The notes under the pieces were generated by a model. It ran no database searches. It saw only the letters and a program-made list of their open reading frames with translations, and was not told where the DNA came from. From positions 372,001 to 436,000 of the forward strand of contig NZ_JANUXZ010000001.1 of assembly GCF_024834055.1 (NCBI RefSeq): DNA of 64,000 bases, given 5' to 3'. Position 1 is the first letter of the stretch, and each line of letters opens with the position of its first letter. This document shows positions 29,525-39,274 of the stretch, one piece after another. The position numbers were made by a program, and so were the translations under genes. Source of the stretch: Corynebacterium sp. ES2730-CONJ (GTDB lineage: Bacteria; Actinomycetota; Actinomycetes; Mycobacteriales; Mycobacteriaceae).

Positions 29525-30742
29525 ATGACTAACTCCATCCACGAACTCATTTCCCACACAGATCTCTCCTGGCAGCGGGAACTCTATGAATATCTTCACC
29601 AGCACCCTGAACTATCTGAGCATGAGGAGTTCACCGCGAAGAGCATTATTGGTGCGCTGGCACCTTTTGACGCGGAGGTGATTACAGATATAGGCGGTTT
29701 TGGCATCGTGGCTACTCTGCGCAATGGCGACGGACCATGCGTTTTATTGCGCGCGGATTTCGACGGCCTGCCTGTCACGGAGGAGACCCAGGTGAGCTAC
29801 ACTTCACAGAATCCTGGGGTTATGCATGCCTGCGGTCACGATATGCACGCAACCTCGTTACTTTCAGTCGTAGCTATTTTGGATGCGAACCGTCAAGCGT
29901 GGTCGGGCACCTTCATCGCGCTATTCCAACCGAGTGAAGAAAACGGTCGAGGGGCTCAAAAAATGGTCGACGCTGGGCTTCATGCCATCCTGCCGCGCCC
30001 CGATCTCTGCTTGGGACTGCATATTATTGCCGGCTCTGCAGGTACAGTATTCACCCGCCCGGGCCCCATTCTCACTACTGCAGACACGATTGAGATCACT
30101 ATTGAAGGGAAATCCGCCCACGGCTCAATGCCACATTTGTCGATCGACCCCACCTTTACCGCTGCAGCCATTGTGATGCGACTACAGGGCATAGTAGGTC
30201 GCGAAATTTCTCCACACGATTTTGCGGTTATTTCAGTAGGAACTCTTGAATCCGGTCATTCTTCGAATACGATCCCAGGTTCAGCGCGCCTGGTGCTCAA
30301 TTGCCGTAGCTATGATTCCTCTGTGCGCGACACACTCTATGCCGCAATCGAACGAGTGGTGCGAGCCGAGTGCCAAGCATCTGGAATTATAGAAGAACCT
30401 AGTATTCGCTACTATGCTCATGCCCCGCTCACCGATAACTCGGAGAAAATCTATCAGGATTTACGTCCAGTTTTCGACTCCCACTTCGGTGACAACTCAC
30501 AGGTGGCCGAACGGTGGACCGCTTCGGAAGATTTTTCGAATATTCCGCGCTCGTGGGACAGCCCCTATTTCTTCTGGTTTGTTGGAGCAACGCCCAAATA
30601 CGTGTGGGAGGCCGATCCAAGTAGTGCGCCAGGAAACCACATGCCCGATTTCCTTCCCGATTTCGCTCCCACACTCTCTGCTTGCGTTGAGTCTTCCTTA
30701 TTGGCGGTGCTGCACTACCTGGGCCACTCATCAAAAAATTAA
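29525..30742 (+). CDS. M20-family amidohydrolase/peptidase
   Basis: 405 aa, M20D subgroup (aminoacylase/IAA-amino-acid-hydrolase type). Metal and catalytic motifs are complete: LLRADFDGLPV, VMHACGHDMHAT, FQPSEENGRGAQKMVDAGL, then HGSMPHLSIDP in the dimerisation domain. Probably hydrolyses an N-acylated amino acid or similar amide in the cytoplasm, as there is no signal peptide. Stands alone between DUF4921 (40 bp upstream) and the glgP promoter region. Confidence 0.93.
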   Translation: MTNSIHELISHTDLSWQRELYEYLHQHPELSEHEEFTAKSIIGALAPFDAEVITDIGGFGIVATLRNGDGPCVLLRADFDGLPVTEETQVSYTSQNPGVMHACGHDMHATSLLSVVAILDANRQAWSGTFIALFQPSEENGRGAQKMVDAGLHAILPRPDLCLGLHIIAGSAGTVFTRPGPILTTADTIEITIEGKSAHGSMPHLSIDPTFTAAAIVMRLQGIVGREISPHDFAVISVGTLESGHSSNTIPGSARLVLNCRSYDSSVRDTLYAAIERVVRAECQASGIIEEPSIRYYAHAPLTDNSEKIYQDLRPVFDSHFGDNSQVAERWTASEDFSNIPRSWDSPYFFWFVGATPKYVWEADPSSAPGNHMPDFLPDFAPTLSACVESSLLAVLHYLGHSSKN

Positions 30743-31078
30743 AATGTTCATAACTAGCACGGCACCATAACCCCATCCATCTCCATTAAGATGTGATAAA
30801 TCTCAAAGCAGCAAATGTAGTCCAAACTCACATCACCCAAATTTGAACCGTTAATCACCTTTATTTAACCAGCTAGATACGGTATTAAATGATTTAGGCG
30901 GTATAAAGCGCAGCTGTAGTTTCGCTAAAAACGGGGGCAAAACAGGTTCGTGGGTATTTTCAATAGTACTTTTCAGTACGCGGCTACTAGACTGGGGCGC
31001 TAAGAAGAGATCGATGGCTTCAGATGCATTTCGCCATCGATCTATCCCCTATGATTACAGGAGAAGAACTTCTATATT
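30743..31078 (+). promoter_or_regulatory. glgP upstream region with a GlxR-like site
   Basis: 336 bp without a gene. At 30792-30807 the sequence TGTGA-TAAATC-TCAAA matches the GlxR (cAMP-receptor type) consensus TGTGA-N6-TCACA except for one position in the right arm. GlxR controls carbohydrate genes including glycogen genes in C. glutamicum, so the placement is sensible. An AGGAG lies about 15 bases before the glgP ATG, rather far. Confidence 0.4.
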
Positions 31079-33466
31079 ATGAAGAATTCCACGAAGACCC
31101 CTGCGCTGGATGCTACTGTTGCAGGCCACGTCCGCGCCGTAGCCGGCTCATCCCCAGCTACCGCAACCAACCGCAAGTTCTGGTTCGGCCTATCGCACTC
31201 CGTTATGGAACAGCTCTCCGATAACTGGGAGAGGACCACCAAGGCCTATAACGCTACTCGCCAACAGCACTACCTGTCTGCTGAATTCCTTATGGGTCGC
31301 GCACTGCTGAATAATCTCACCAACCTCGATCTGGTTGAGGATGCAGAAAAGGCCACCAGGGAATTGGGCCACGAGCTCTCGGATGTTCTTGAAGCCGAAA
31401 ACGATGCTGCACTAGGCAATGGCGGCCTCGGCCGTCTCGCCGCCTGCTTCCTCGACTCCGCCGTCACCCACGACTATCCAGTAACCGGTTACGGCATCCT
31501 CTACCGTTATGGTTTGTTCAAGCAGATTTTTGACAACGGCTTCCAGACCGAGGAGCCTGACGCGTGGAAGGAAGACGGCTACCCCTTCGTAGTCCGTCGC
31601 GAGGAAGAGCAGCGGACCGTAAAATTCGACGATATGGTCGTTCGCGCAATCCCCTTTGATATGCCAATCACCGGCTATGGCACCAAAAACGTGGGTACGC
31701 TGCGGTTATGGAAAGCAGAGCCACTGGAGGAATTCGACTACGAGGCCTTCAACTCCCAGCTATTTACTGATGCGATCGTAGAACGCGAACGTGTCATGGA
31801 TCTATGCCGCGTGCTGTACCCGAACGACACCACCTACGCTGGCAAACTCCTGCGCGTACGCCAGCAGTACTTCTTCTGCTCTGCGTCCTTGCAGGCAATG
31901 ATCGATAATTATATCGAACAGCACGGCAAGGATCTCAGCGATTTTGGCAAGTACAACTCGATTCAGCTCAACGATACCCACCCTGTGCTCGCCATCCCTG
32001 AGCTCATGCGTTTGCTCATGGACGATCACGGACTGGGCTGGGATGCAGCATGGAAGATCGTTACCGAAACCTTCGCCTACACTAACCACACGGTTCTTGC
32101 TGAGGCTCTCGAGCAATGGTCGTGCACCATTTTCCAGCAGCTGTTCTACCGCGTCTTTGAAATTGTGGTCGAAATTGACCGCCGCTTCCGGGAAGATATG
32201 GCTCAGCGCGGCCTCGACGCAGGGCGCATTAACTATATGGCCCCTGTCCAGGACGGCGTGGTCCATATGGCGTGGATCGCCTGCTATGCCGCTTACTCCA
32301 TCAACGGTGTCGCTGCCCTCCACACCGAGATCATCAAGGCAGAGACCCTAAAGGAATGGCACGAGATCTGGCCTGCGAAATTCAATAACAAGACCAATGG
32401 TGTGACCCCACGCCGCTGGTTGAAGATGTGCAACCCGCGCTTGGCTGACCTCCTCACTCGCCTGCTTGGTTCCGATGCTTGGGTCACCGACCTTGATGAA
32501 CTCAAGAAGCTGCGCAAATACGGCGAAGACGATGCCATCATGCAGGAACTTCTCGATGTTAAGGATGCTAATAAGCGCGACTTCGCCCAGTGGATCGAGG
32601 ATCGCCAAGGCATTGCTATTGATCCAGAGTCGATCTACGACGTTCAGATTAAGCGTCTGCACGAATACAAGCGCCAGCTTATGAACGCTTTGTATATTTT
32701 GGATCTCTACTTCCGCATCAAGATCGACGGAGAAAGCAACGTTCCTCCTCGGACCTTTATCTTTGGTGCTAAAGCGGCTCCCGGATACGTACGTGCCAAG
32801 GGCATTATTAAGCTCATCAACGAGATCGGTCGTCTCGTCAACAGTGACCCTGAGGTCTCAAAGGTGCTGCGTGTAGTCTTCGTGGAAAATTACAATGTTT
32901 CCCCGGCCGAGCACATCATCCCAGCCTCTGATGTCTCTGAGCAGATCTCCACTGCAGGCAAGGAAGCTTCCGGCACCTCAAATATGAAGTTCATGATGAA
33001 CGGTGCTCTCACCCTCGGTACCCTTGACGGTGCCAATGTGGAAATTCTGGATTCTGTGGGCGACGACAACGCCTATATCTTTGGTGCCAAGGTTGAGGAA
33101 CTGCCGGAACTGCGGACCAATTACAGCCCCTACCATGTTTACGAGACCGTTCCGGGCCTCAAGCGCGTGCTCGATGCCTTCGTGGATGGCAATCTGGACG
33201 ATAATCAGTCTGGTCTCTTCCACGATCTGCGCGCCTCCCTCCTCGATGGGGGCGGCTGGGAGACCCCAGACGTGTACTACGTTCTCGGCGATTTTGCCGC
33301 CTATCGCGAAACCCGCGATAAGATGGCTGCAGATTTCTACGCTGATCGCCTACATTGGGCCCGCATGTGCTGGGTCAATATTTGCGAGTCCGGCCGCTTC
33401 TCCTCCGACCGCACTATCGGTGACTACGCTCGCGAAGTGTGGAAGCTAGAAGAAACCAAAATCTAA
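31079..33466 (+). CDS. glgP: Glycogen/maltodextrin phosphorylase
   Basis: 795-aa GT35 phosphorylase releasing glucose-1-phosphate from alpha-1,4-glucan ends. GNGGLGRLAACFLDS near residue 120, ATRQQHYLSAEFLMG, the active-site NGVTPRRWLKM, and the PLP-lysine segment EASGTSNMKFMMNGALTLG are intact. Works with the debranching enzyme GlgX at 44666 to degrade glycogen. Same neighbourhood (gdhA...glgP...pyk-lgt) as glgP2 of C. glutamicum from memory. Strong Rho-independent terminator directly downstream. Confidence 0.97.
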   Translation: MKNSTKTPALDATVAGHVRAVAGSSPATATNRKFWFGLSHSVMEQLSDNWERTTKAYNATRQQHYLSAEFLMGRALLNNLTNLDLVEDAEKATRELGHELSDVLEAENDAALGNGGLGRLAACFLDSAVTHDYPVTGYGILYRYGLFKQIFDNGFQTEEPDAWKEDGYPFVVRREEEQRTVKFDDMVVRAIPFDMPITGYGTKNVGTLRLWKAEPLEEFDYEAFNSQLFTDAIVERERVMDLCRVLYPNDTTYAGKLLRVRQQYFFCSASLQAMIDNYIEQHGKDLSDFGKYNSIQLNDTHPVLAIPELMRLLMDDHGLGWDAAWKIVTETFAYTNHTVLAEALEQWSCTIFQQLFYRVFEIVVEIDRRFREDMAQRGLDAGRINYMAPVQDGVVHMAWIACYAAYSINGVAALHTEIIKAETLKEWHEIWPAKFNNKTNGVTPRRWLKMCNPRLADLLTRLLGSDAWVTDLDELKKLRKYGEDDAIMQELLDVKDANKRDFAQWIEDRQGIAIDPESIYDVQIKRLHEYKRQLMNALYILDLYFRIKIDGESNVPPRTFIFGAKAAPGYVRAKGIIKLINEIGRLVNSDPEVSKVLRVVFVENYNVSPAEHIIPASDVSEQISTAGKEASGTSNMKFMMNGALTLGTLDGANVEILDSVGDDNAYIFGAKVEELPELRTNYSPYHVYETVPGLKRVLDAFVDGNLDDNQSGLFHDLRASLLDGGGWETPDVYYVLGDFAAYRETRDKMAADFYADRLHWARMCWVNICESGRFSSDRTIGDYAREVWKLEETKI

Positions 33467-33481
33467 TCACTTCTGAGTGAG

Positions 33482-33521
33482 ATCCGCGATTTGGCGCCAC
33501 CGTCATATCGCGGATTTTTTT
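33482..33521 (+). terminator. Terminator of glgP
   Basis: Stem ATCCGCGAT (33482-33490) / ATCGCGGAT (33507-33515) with a 16-base loop followed by seven T. Beyond it, 33522-33855 holds no gene I can support, only the promoter region and strong GAAGGAGG of the next gene. Confidence 0.93.
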
Positions 33522-33855
33522 CGCCATAGCTTCGCAGCATCCTCGGGCCCGTATCTGCCCGATCAGTTCAACCGGTAATGGGGTCGCTTGCGCGGCGGGT
33601 TCTACCCAAGTACAGATCCGACACTTTAAAAAAACTACGCGGTCTCACTCTAGGATATGGTGGTGAAAGTCCGTTTGAACCGAGCACATGCTTACTACAA
33701 CTATCACGAAGCGGTAGACTTCATTTTGGTGCGAGAGTTGAGATCTAGATTGAACCTCTACACTGCTGTGATCTACCACCACCATCTCTCGCTTTCCGTG
33801 AAGCCCCGCAGCAAGGTTTAGTAGCTGAAGCAGATATGAATCGAAGGAGGTCATC

Positions 33856-35187
33856 GTGGCAATTCATGTGTGCCGTATACTCTCAGCCGCCGTAGTGAGT
33901 ACCGTGGTTCTGACGGGTCTTAGTGCGTGCAGCACCGGCGATGATGGGCAGCCTTCCGTTTACTTTCTGAATTTCAAACCGGAGCAAGAGTCTGCCTACC
34001 AAAAAATCGCCGCAGCATATACAGCTCAGACTGGTGTTCCCGTGAAAATCGAGACTGTTACTTCAGGAAATTACGAAAATGCTCTCAAAACTGAAGTGTC
34101 CCAACCAGATGCCCCTACCCTTTTCCAGCTCAATGGCCCTACAGGCTTGAAAACGTGGCAGCACTACACCGCAGATCTCTCCGATATCGCACTGACGGCG
34201 GCGCTCAAACAGCCCAATCAGGCTCTCAGGGGTGATGACGGCAAGGTTTACGGAGTGCCCTTTGCAGTAGAGGGCTACGGAATTATCTACAACGAGGAAA
34301 TCCTAGATCGATACTTCGCTATGCCTGGAGCTCAAGCGACGTCAGCAGCGGATATTCGCGATTATACGACGCTCAAAGCGGTTGCCGACGATATGCAGTC
34401 TAGGAAGGAAACACTTGGCATTGACGGAGTATTCTCCTCAACATCGCTAAAAGCAGGGGAGGATTGGCGTTGGCAAACCCACCTTGCCAATATCCCTATG
34501 TATTACGAGTTTAGAGACGCCCAAAGCCATAATCTCGACACCGTGGTCTTCAAATACAACGCGAATTTTAAAAAGCTTTTTGATCTATACCTTAATAATT
34601 CCACGGTAGATAAAACCTTGACTCCGACACAGCAAGTCTCGGATTCCATGACGGAATTCGCGCTCGGAAAATCGGCTATGGTGCAAAACGGTACGTGGGG
34701 ATGGAGCCAAGTCACTGAGGTGGAGGGCAGCATCATAAAGCCAGATAAAGTCAAATTCTTACCGCTTTATACTGGTATGTCCGATGACCCGCACCAGGGC
34801 TTAGCTGTTGGCACCGAGAACTATCTGGCCGTTAACGCGAAAGCCCCCAAAGAGGATCAGCAGGCGTCGATTGATTTTATCAATTGGCTATTCACCAGCG
34901 ATGCCGGAAAAAAATACGTGATCGACGACCTTGGTTTTATAGCCCCTTTCAAGCAATATGCTGAAGACGATACCCCCGATAATCCTCTAGCCCGTGAAGT
35001 TGCTGTGGCTCTTTCCGATACGCACAGAATAACTATTCCGTGGGTCTTTCAGTATTTTCCTTCACAACAGTTCAAGGACGACTTCGGCTTAGCTTTAACC
35101 CAGTATGCAACTGGCAGAATGGAATGGTCTGATGTCGTGTCCCAATTCGTCGAGAGCTGGGCAGCTGAAAAGAATGCGAATACCTAG
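33856..35187 (+). CDS. Extracellular solute-binding lipoprotein of a sugar-type ABC transporter (orphan)
   Basis: 443 aa, GTG start behind a very strong GAAGGAGG. Lipoprotein signal peptide with lipobox LSAC (Cys at about 25), then a family-1 (maltose-type) solute-binding fold: FLNFKPEQESAYQKIAAAYT, YGVPFAVEGYGIIYNEEIL, MVQNGTWGWSQV and YLAVNAKAPKEDQQASIDFI. It would capture a sugar or oligosaccharide outside the membrane, after Lgt/LspA processing (both genes are in the window). No permease or ATPase gene lies nearby; the next genes are pyk and lgt on the other strand. Inserted between glgP and pyk relative to the order I remember in C. glutamicum. Confidence 0.92.
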   Translation: MAIHVCRILSAAVVSTVVLTGLSACSTGDDGQPSVYFLNFKPEQESAYQKIAAAYTAQTGVPVKIETVTSGNYENALKTEVSQPDAPTLFQLNGPTGLKTWQHYTADLSDIALTAALKQPNQALRGDDGKVYGVPFAVEGYGIIYNEEILDRYFAMPGAQATSAADIRDYTTLKAVADDMQSRKETLGIDGVFSSTSLKAGEDWRWQTHLANIPMYYEFRDAQSHNLDTVVFKYNANFKKLFDLYLNNSTVDKTLTPTQQVSDSMTEFALGKSAMVQNGTWGWSQVTEVEGSIIKPDKVKFLPLYTGMSDDPHQGLAVGTENYLAVNAKAPKEDQQASIDFINWLFTSDAGKKYVIDDLGFIAPFKQYAEDDTPDNPLAREVAVALSDTHRITIPWVFQYFPSQQFKDDFGLALTQYATGRMEWSDVVSQFVESWAAEKNANT

Positions 35188-35341
35188 GCATCGGACTCGA
35201 CTTTTCTAGTTAAATCCAACGCGGGTTCGTTTATGCGTTGTTGTAGCCCCCAACTAGTGGAACCGCGGTTTCTCACAGCTTCCTCAAGGCCCATGATTAG
35301 ATGAATATATCGCAAGTACTCTTTGTCTTTCTTGTGTGCAT

Positions 35342-35384
35342 AAAAAAAGAAGCTGCCCACTACATGGACAGCTTCTTTTTTTTT
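35342..35384. terminator. Bidirectional terminator between the binding protein and pyk
   Basis: Arms 35342-35355 and 35369-35382 pair perfectly (A7-GAAGCTG with CAGCTTC-T7), giving a T-tract in both directions. It serves the plus-strand lipoprotein gene and the minus-strand pyk, whose stop is two bases away. Confidence 0.93.
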
Positions 35385-35385
35385 C

Positions 35386-36819
35386 CTAGGCCTTGATTTG
35401 CTTAACCACGGTCTCTTCACCCAGGAGATGAACCTGGATCATATTGGTGTTACCAGATACTCCTGGAGGGGTGCCGGCTACCATAACTACCATGTCATCG
35501 CGAGAATAGCGATCCATGGACAGCAGCTGCTTATCAATTTCTTCGATCATTTCATCGGTGCTTGCCAGATCAGGAGTGAGGAAGGTCTCGGCGCCCCAGG
35601 TCAGGGCAAGTTCACTGCGAACCGCCACATGCGGAGTAAATACGAGAAGCGGTAAATCCGTGCGCAAACGAGCGACACGCTTTGCGGTATCACCGGAGGA
35701 GGTAAAGGCAACCAATGCCTTGGCATTCAAGCGTTCGGCGATATCGCGCGCAGAGTAGGAAATAACGCCACGCTTGGTACGTGGGATATGGGCCAGTGGA
35801 GGCACCTCACCATCTTGCTCAGCGGCCATAACGATACGAGCCATGGTACGCACGGTATTGTGGGGATCTACACCAACCGAGGTCTCACCGGAAAGCATCA
35901 CGGCATCAGCGCCGTCGAGGACAGCATTAGCCACGTCGGAAGCCTCAGCGCGAGTCGGACGGGAGTTGGTGATCATGGAGTCCAGCATCTGAGTTGCAAC
36001 GATGACGGGCTTTGCATTCTCACGCGCGATTTGCACGGCGCGCTTTTGAACATGCGGAACCAGCTCGAGTGGGCATTCAACACCGAGGTCACCGCGGGCG
36101 ACCATAATGCCGTCGAAGGCGAGAACGATAGCTTCGAGGCTTTCAATAGCTTCAGGTTTCTCCAGCTTTGCAATGACCGGGACGCGGCGCCCTTCCTCGT
36201 CCATGATCTGGTGGACGAGTTCAACGTCTTCCGCTGAGCGGACGAAGGAGAGAGCAATGAAATCCACGCCTAGTTTGAGGGCGAAACGCAGGTCACGAAT
36301 GTCTTTTTCGGATAGGGCGGGGACGGAAATGTCCATACCAGGCAGGGATACGCCCTTGTTATTGGAAACTGGGCCACCTTCCACTACTTCGCAGACTACG
36401 TCATTGCCTTCGACGCTCTTACATACAAGTGCAACCTTGCCATCATCAACGAGGAGGCGATCGCCAGGCTTAGCGTCCTTGGCTAGGTTCTTGTAGGTGG
36501 TGGATACACGGTCGTGGGTACCCTCGACGTCGTCGACGGTGATCCGAACGATTTCACCGTTCTCCCACACAGTGGCGCCGGTGGCGAAGCGACCAAGGCG
36601 AATCTTGGGCCCCTGCAGGTCGGCCAAAATACCGACAGCGCGACCAGTTTCATCGGTTGCTTCGCGAACCCAGCGGTAGTTTTGCTCATGGTCGGCGTGG
36701 TCACCATGGGAGAAGTTCATGCGAGCCACGTTCATACCATCACGGACAAGGTTCAAAATAGCGTCCTTGCTGGCAACAGCAGGACCCAGAGTACAAACTA
36801 TCTTAGTGCGACGTTCCAT
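35386..36819 (-). CDS. pyk: Pyruvate kinase
   Basis: 477 aa. MERRTKIVCTLGPAVASKDA, ADLQGPKIRLG, the catalytic MVARGDLGVE and KPVIVATQMLDSM, and TRAEASDVANAVLDGADAVM are intact; a C-terminal allosteric domain follows. Converts phosphoenolpyruvate and ADP to pyruvate and ATP. Upstream of it on the same strand is lgt, 138 bp away, so pyk probably has its own promoter. Confidence 0.97.
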   Translation of the reverse strand: MERRTKIVCTLGPAVASKDAILNLVRDGMNVARMNFSHGDHADHEQNYRWVREATDETGRAVGILADLQGPKIRLGRFATGATVWENGEIVRITVDDVEGTHDRVSTTYKNLAKDAKPGDRLLVDDGKVALVCKSVEGNDVVCEVVEGGPVSNNKGVSLPGMDISVPALSEKDIRDLRFALKLGVDFIALSFVRSAEDVELVHQIMDEEGRRVPVIAKLEKPEAIESLEAIVLAFDGIMVARGDLGVECPLELVPHVQKRAVQIARENAKPVIVATQMLDSMITNSRPTRAEASDVANAVLDGADAVMLSGETSVGVDPHNTVRTMARIVMAAEQDGEVPPLAHIPRTKRGVISYSARDIAERLNAKALVAFTSSGDTAKRVARLRTDLPLLVFTPHVAVRSELALTWGAETFLTPDLASTDEMIEEIDKQLLSMDRYSRDDMVVMVAGTPPGVSGNTNMIQVHLLGEETVVKQIKA

Positions 36820-36957
36820 GCCTTAAACACTAATCGCACAAAGCCAAATGCGCTAACAAGCCGCCCTAGGTCACACCGTCGGACTAAGGAAATAAGATGC
36901 AAACGGGCATAAACGCAGCTCACTAGAAAAAAGGTGTGATAGAAATAACTTTTGACC

Positions 36958-37833
36958 TTATTCGGCTGCCGCTCGGTGAGGACTGATCTCCCCGGCCGAC
37001 TCCCGCCCGCGTGGCAAGAGAAAGAAAACGATGCCAGCCATCACAAAGGCCGCAATGGAGACGATCGCATTGATCCTGATTCCCTCAATTAGCGTGGCCT
37101 CATCGGTGCGCATATTCTCGATAATGAACCGACCCGCGGTATAGCTCATCACATAGAGGGCAAAAACTCGGCCATGACCCAGTCGGAGTTTTCTGTCCAT
37201 AAAGATAAGAAAAAAGAATACCGCGACATTCCACACCAGCTCGTAGAGGAAGGTTGGGTGCACTGTGGCAATAATTTCGCCCGTCGAGCGCCCCGTCATT
37301 GGCGCGTATTGCCCCATCTCGTCTACTCGATAATAAATCTCGAGTGCCCACGGCACTGTAGTTTCCGCACCGTAGAGTTCTTGATTAAACCAATTACCCA
37401 GTCGTCCGATCCCCTGAGCCAAAATGACGCCGGGTATGAGGGCATCAGCAAAGGGCGCAAAGGGAATCTTTCGCCACCGCAGATAACCCCATACTGCCAC
37501 TGCGCCAAGGAATACAGCCCCCCAAATTCCGAGACCTCCATTGGTGATCTTTAGTGCGTCCACTGGATTACAGGTATCACAGAAGTATTTATGGTTATCG
37601 GTAATCACGTGATAGAGACGACCGCCGATTATCCCAGCGGGAATGGCAATAATAGCCGCGTCGAGGACGAGTTCTGGATCGCCACCACGCTCGTGATATC
37701 GGCGGCGACCGATCCATATCGCCACAATAATCCCCACTATGATACTCAAGGCATAACCACGCAAGGGGAAGGAGCCTAAGTACCACACCCCTTGCGGAGG
37801 CGACGGAATAGCGGCAAGTGTACTCATAATCAC
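36958..37833 (-). CDS. lgt: Prolipoprotein diacylglyceryl transferase
   Basis: 291-aa membrane enzyme with seven predicted helices that attaches diacylglycerol to lipobox cysteines. [15 protein letters not shown] near the start, the signature [16 protein letters not shown] and the essential [11 protein letters not shown] are present. GGGAG lies seven bases before the GTG at 37833; an ATG two codons inside is the alternative. Acts before LspA (59469) on the lipoproteins encoded here. Follows the TrpC-like gene at a 55-bp distance. Confidence 0.96.
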   Translation of the reverse strand: MIMSTLAAIPSPPQGVWYLGSFPLRGYALSIIVGIIVAIWIGRRRYHERGGDPELVLDAAIIAIPAGIIGGRLYHVITDNHKYFCDTCNPVDALKITNGGLGIWGAVFLGAVAVWGYLRWRKIPFAPFADALIPGVILAQGIGRLGNWFNQELYGAETTVPWALEIYYRVDEMGQYAPMTGRSTGEIIATVHPTFLYELVWNVAVFFFLIFMDRKLRLGHGRVFALYVMSYTAGRFIIENMRTDEATLIEGIRINAIVSIAAFVMAGIVFFLLPRGRESAGEISPHRAAAE

Positions 37834-37888
37834 AAATATGCTCCCAATAATGACGGTACGTTTTAGATAGTGCGGTGAAGATATTCTT

Positions 37889-38701
37889 TTAACCGCGCCC
37901 CGGACAGGAGGGATGAAGTCCCACCGAGACCAGCTTTTTAGTAAATTCCTGCGGTGAATCGGCAGTCACCAGGGATTGTCCCATGACTACAGCGTCCGCA
38001 CCCGAAGCCGCATAATCAAGAAGCTCGGCCGCGGTGCGCACCCCCGACAAAGCAATTTTTATAATACTGTGCGGCAAGCCTGGTGCAATATCACCGAAGG
38101 CACGACGATTTAAGGTCATTGTCTCAAAATCCCTCGCATTAACCCCGATTATGCTAGCGCCGGCAGCCAAGGCTCGAGAGGCCTCCTGCGGATTCCGCAC
38201 TTCTACAAGCGCAGCCATTCCCAGTGATTCAACGCGGTCGATGAGCGCGGCAAGATGTGGTTGGTCGAGGGCGGCTACCCGAAGAGGGACCATATCAGCG
38301 CCATAGTAGCGGGCTTCGTGGATCTGGTAGGGATCGATAATAAAGTCGCGGCACATAATGGGCGTTGCCACTGCTTTGCGCACTTCGGCCATCTCTTCTA
38401 GGGAGCCATGAAATTGGCGACGCTCGGTATGGCAGGCGATGATGGCGGCACCGCCACGTTCGAATTGCTGGGCCAAGTCCACGGCGGAATCAATATGAGC
38501 GATCTCACCGACGGTGGGAGCTGCCCTTTTGATCTCAGCGATGAGGCGACAGCCCCGTTGTTCAAAAAGCGGCCGCACCGGTCTGATATCGGGAGCATGA
38601 AGTCGCGACCGTTGCTTCATTTGTTGAAAAGACATGACAGCCTCACGGGCGCGGACATCCTCACGAACGCCAGCGATGATGGATTCTAAGACCGAAGCCA
38701 C
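37889..38701 (-). CDS. Indole-3-glycerol-phosphate synthase-like protein with altered catalytic residues
   Basis: 270-aa TIM barrel clearly of the TrpC family: [12 protein letters not shown] (Glu56, Lys58), [31 protein letters not shown] (Glu167), [11 protein letters not shown] (Asn188). However two residues essential in characterised enzymes (Lys110 and Glu210 in Sulfolobus numbering) are replaced: the usual LRKDF is CRDF (Arg118) and the usual AESGV is ALSGV (Leu218). The SPSKG phosphate loop is also changed to APTVG. It may be inactive or have another function. It is not in a trp operon; the neighbours are lgt and a Trp-associated membrane protein. GTG start. Confidence 0.85.
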   Translation of the reverse strand: MASVLESIIAGVREDVRAREAVMSFQQMKQRSRLHAPDIRPVRPLFEQRGCRLIAEIKRAAPTVGEIAHIDSAVDLAQQFERGGAAIIACHTERRQFHGSLEEMAEVRKAVATPIMCRDFIIDPYQIHEARYYGADMVPLRVAALDQPHLAALIDRVESLGMAALVEVRNPQEASRALAAGASIIGVNARDFETMTLNRRAFGDIAPGLPHSIIKIALSGVRTAAELLDYAASGADAVVMGQSLVTADSPQEFTKKLVSVGLHPSCPGRG

Positions 38702-38814
38702 TGAAAGACGATCCTTAACTTAAAGGAAGCTTTATACCGGCAAGCATAAAGCACATGGTGCACGTCTAAGGCTAATGGGGCTGATGAGTAAAACAAAAAG
38801 AACGGGTACCCCCT

Positions 38815-39273
38815 CTAAGAAGCCTCGAACTTTCCACCTTTCGGTTGATCTCCATCGGTCGGGTCGATACCTGCATCGAGGGCATCCCAGATCAACCGAC
38901 TAGACTCGGGATCGTCTTCGAGATCGGTGACAAGATGATCACGGATCTGACTTTTGCGCTGATATACGCTGCTTCGCTGCACCAAACCCGGTCTCAGACC
39001 GATACCTATACCGCCACCGATCGCTGTGAGTCCCCCGATGATCACTAACGGTTCGTAGTTGCTAGAGATGAGAGCGAGTACGCCTGCGATTATGGCGCCT
39101 ACCCCCGCTAGTCGACGCCCCAAAGCTGGAGTGAAAGGCACCGCTAAGGCACTTAGCCCCGCTGCGAAGGTAGCCAAGAGTGCCGCTGGTTCCCCGGTTG
39201 CCCGAGAACCTAGACCGATCAGTATCGTCGCCATAACGATAAGGAGACCAAAGAGCTTATAGGAGTATGTCAC
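38815..39273 (-). CDS. Trp-biosynthesis-associated membrane protein (TIGR02234-like)
   Basis: About 152 aa with four hydrophobic segments (LFGLLIVMATILIGLG, ALLATFAAGLSALAVPFTP, LAGVGAIIAGVLALISS, LVIIGGLTAIGGGIGIGLRPG) and an acidic cytoplasmic tail. It fits the actinobacterial membrane family found beside trpC. AAGGAG lies seven bases before the GTG at 39273, one base after the stop codon of the preceding monophosphatase gene, so the pair is coupled. Function unknown. Confidence 0.8.
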   Translation of the reverse strand: MTYSYKLFGLLIVMATILIGLGSRATGEPAALLATFAAGLSALAVPFTPALGRRLAGVGAIIAGVLALISSNYEPLVIIGGLTAIGGGIGIGLRPGLVQRSSVYQRKSQIRDHLVTDLEDDPESSRLIWDALDAGIDPTDGDQPKGGKFEAS

Positions 39274-39274
39274 T

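Noticed and set aside
33645..33854. 69-aa minus-strand frame between glgP and the binding protein
   Set aside because: No ribosome site or recognisable sequence; it covers the neighbour's promoter.
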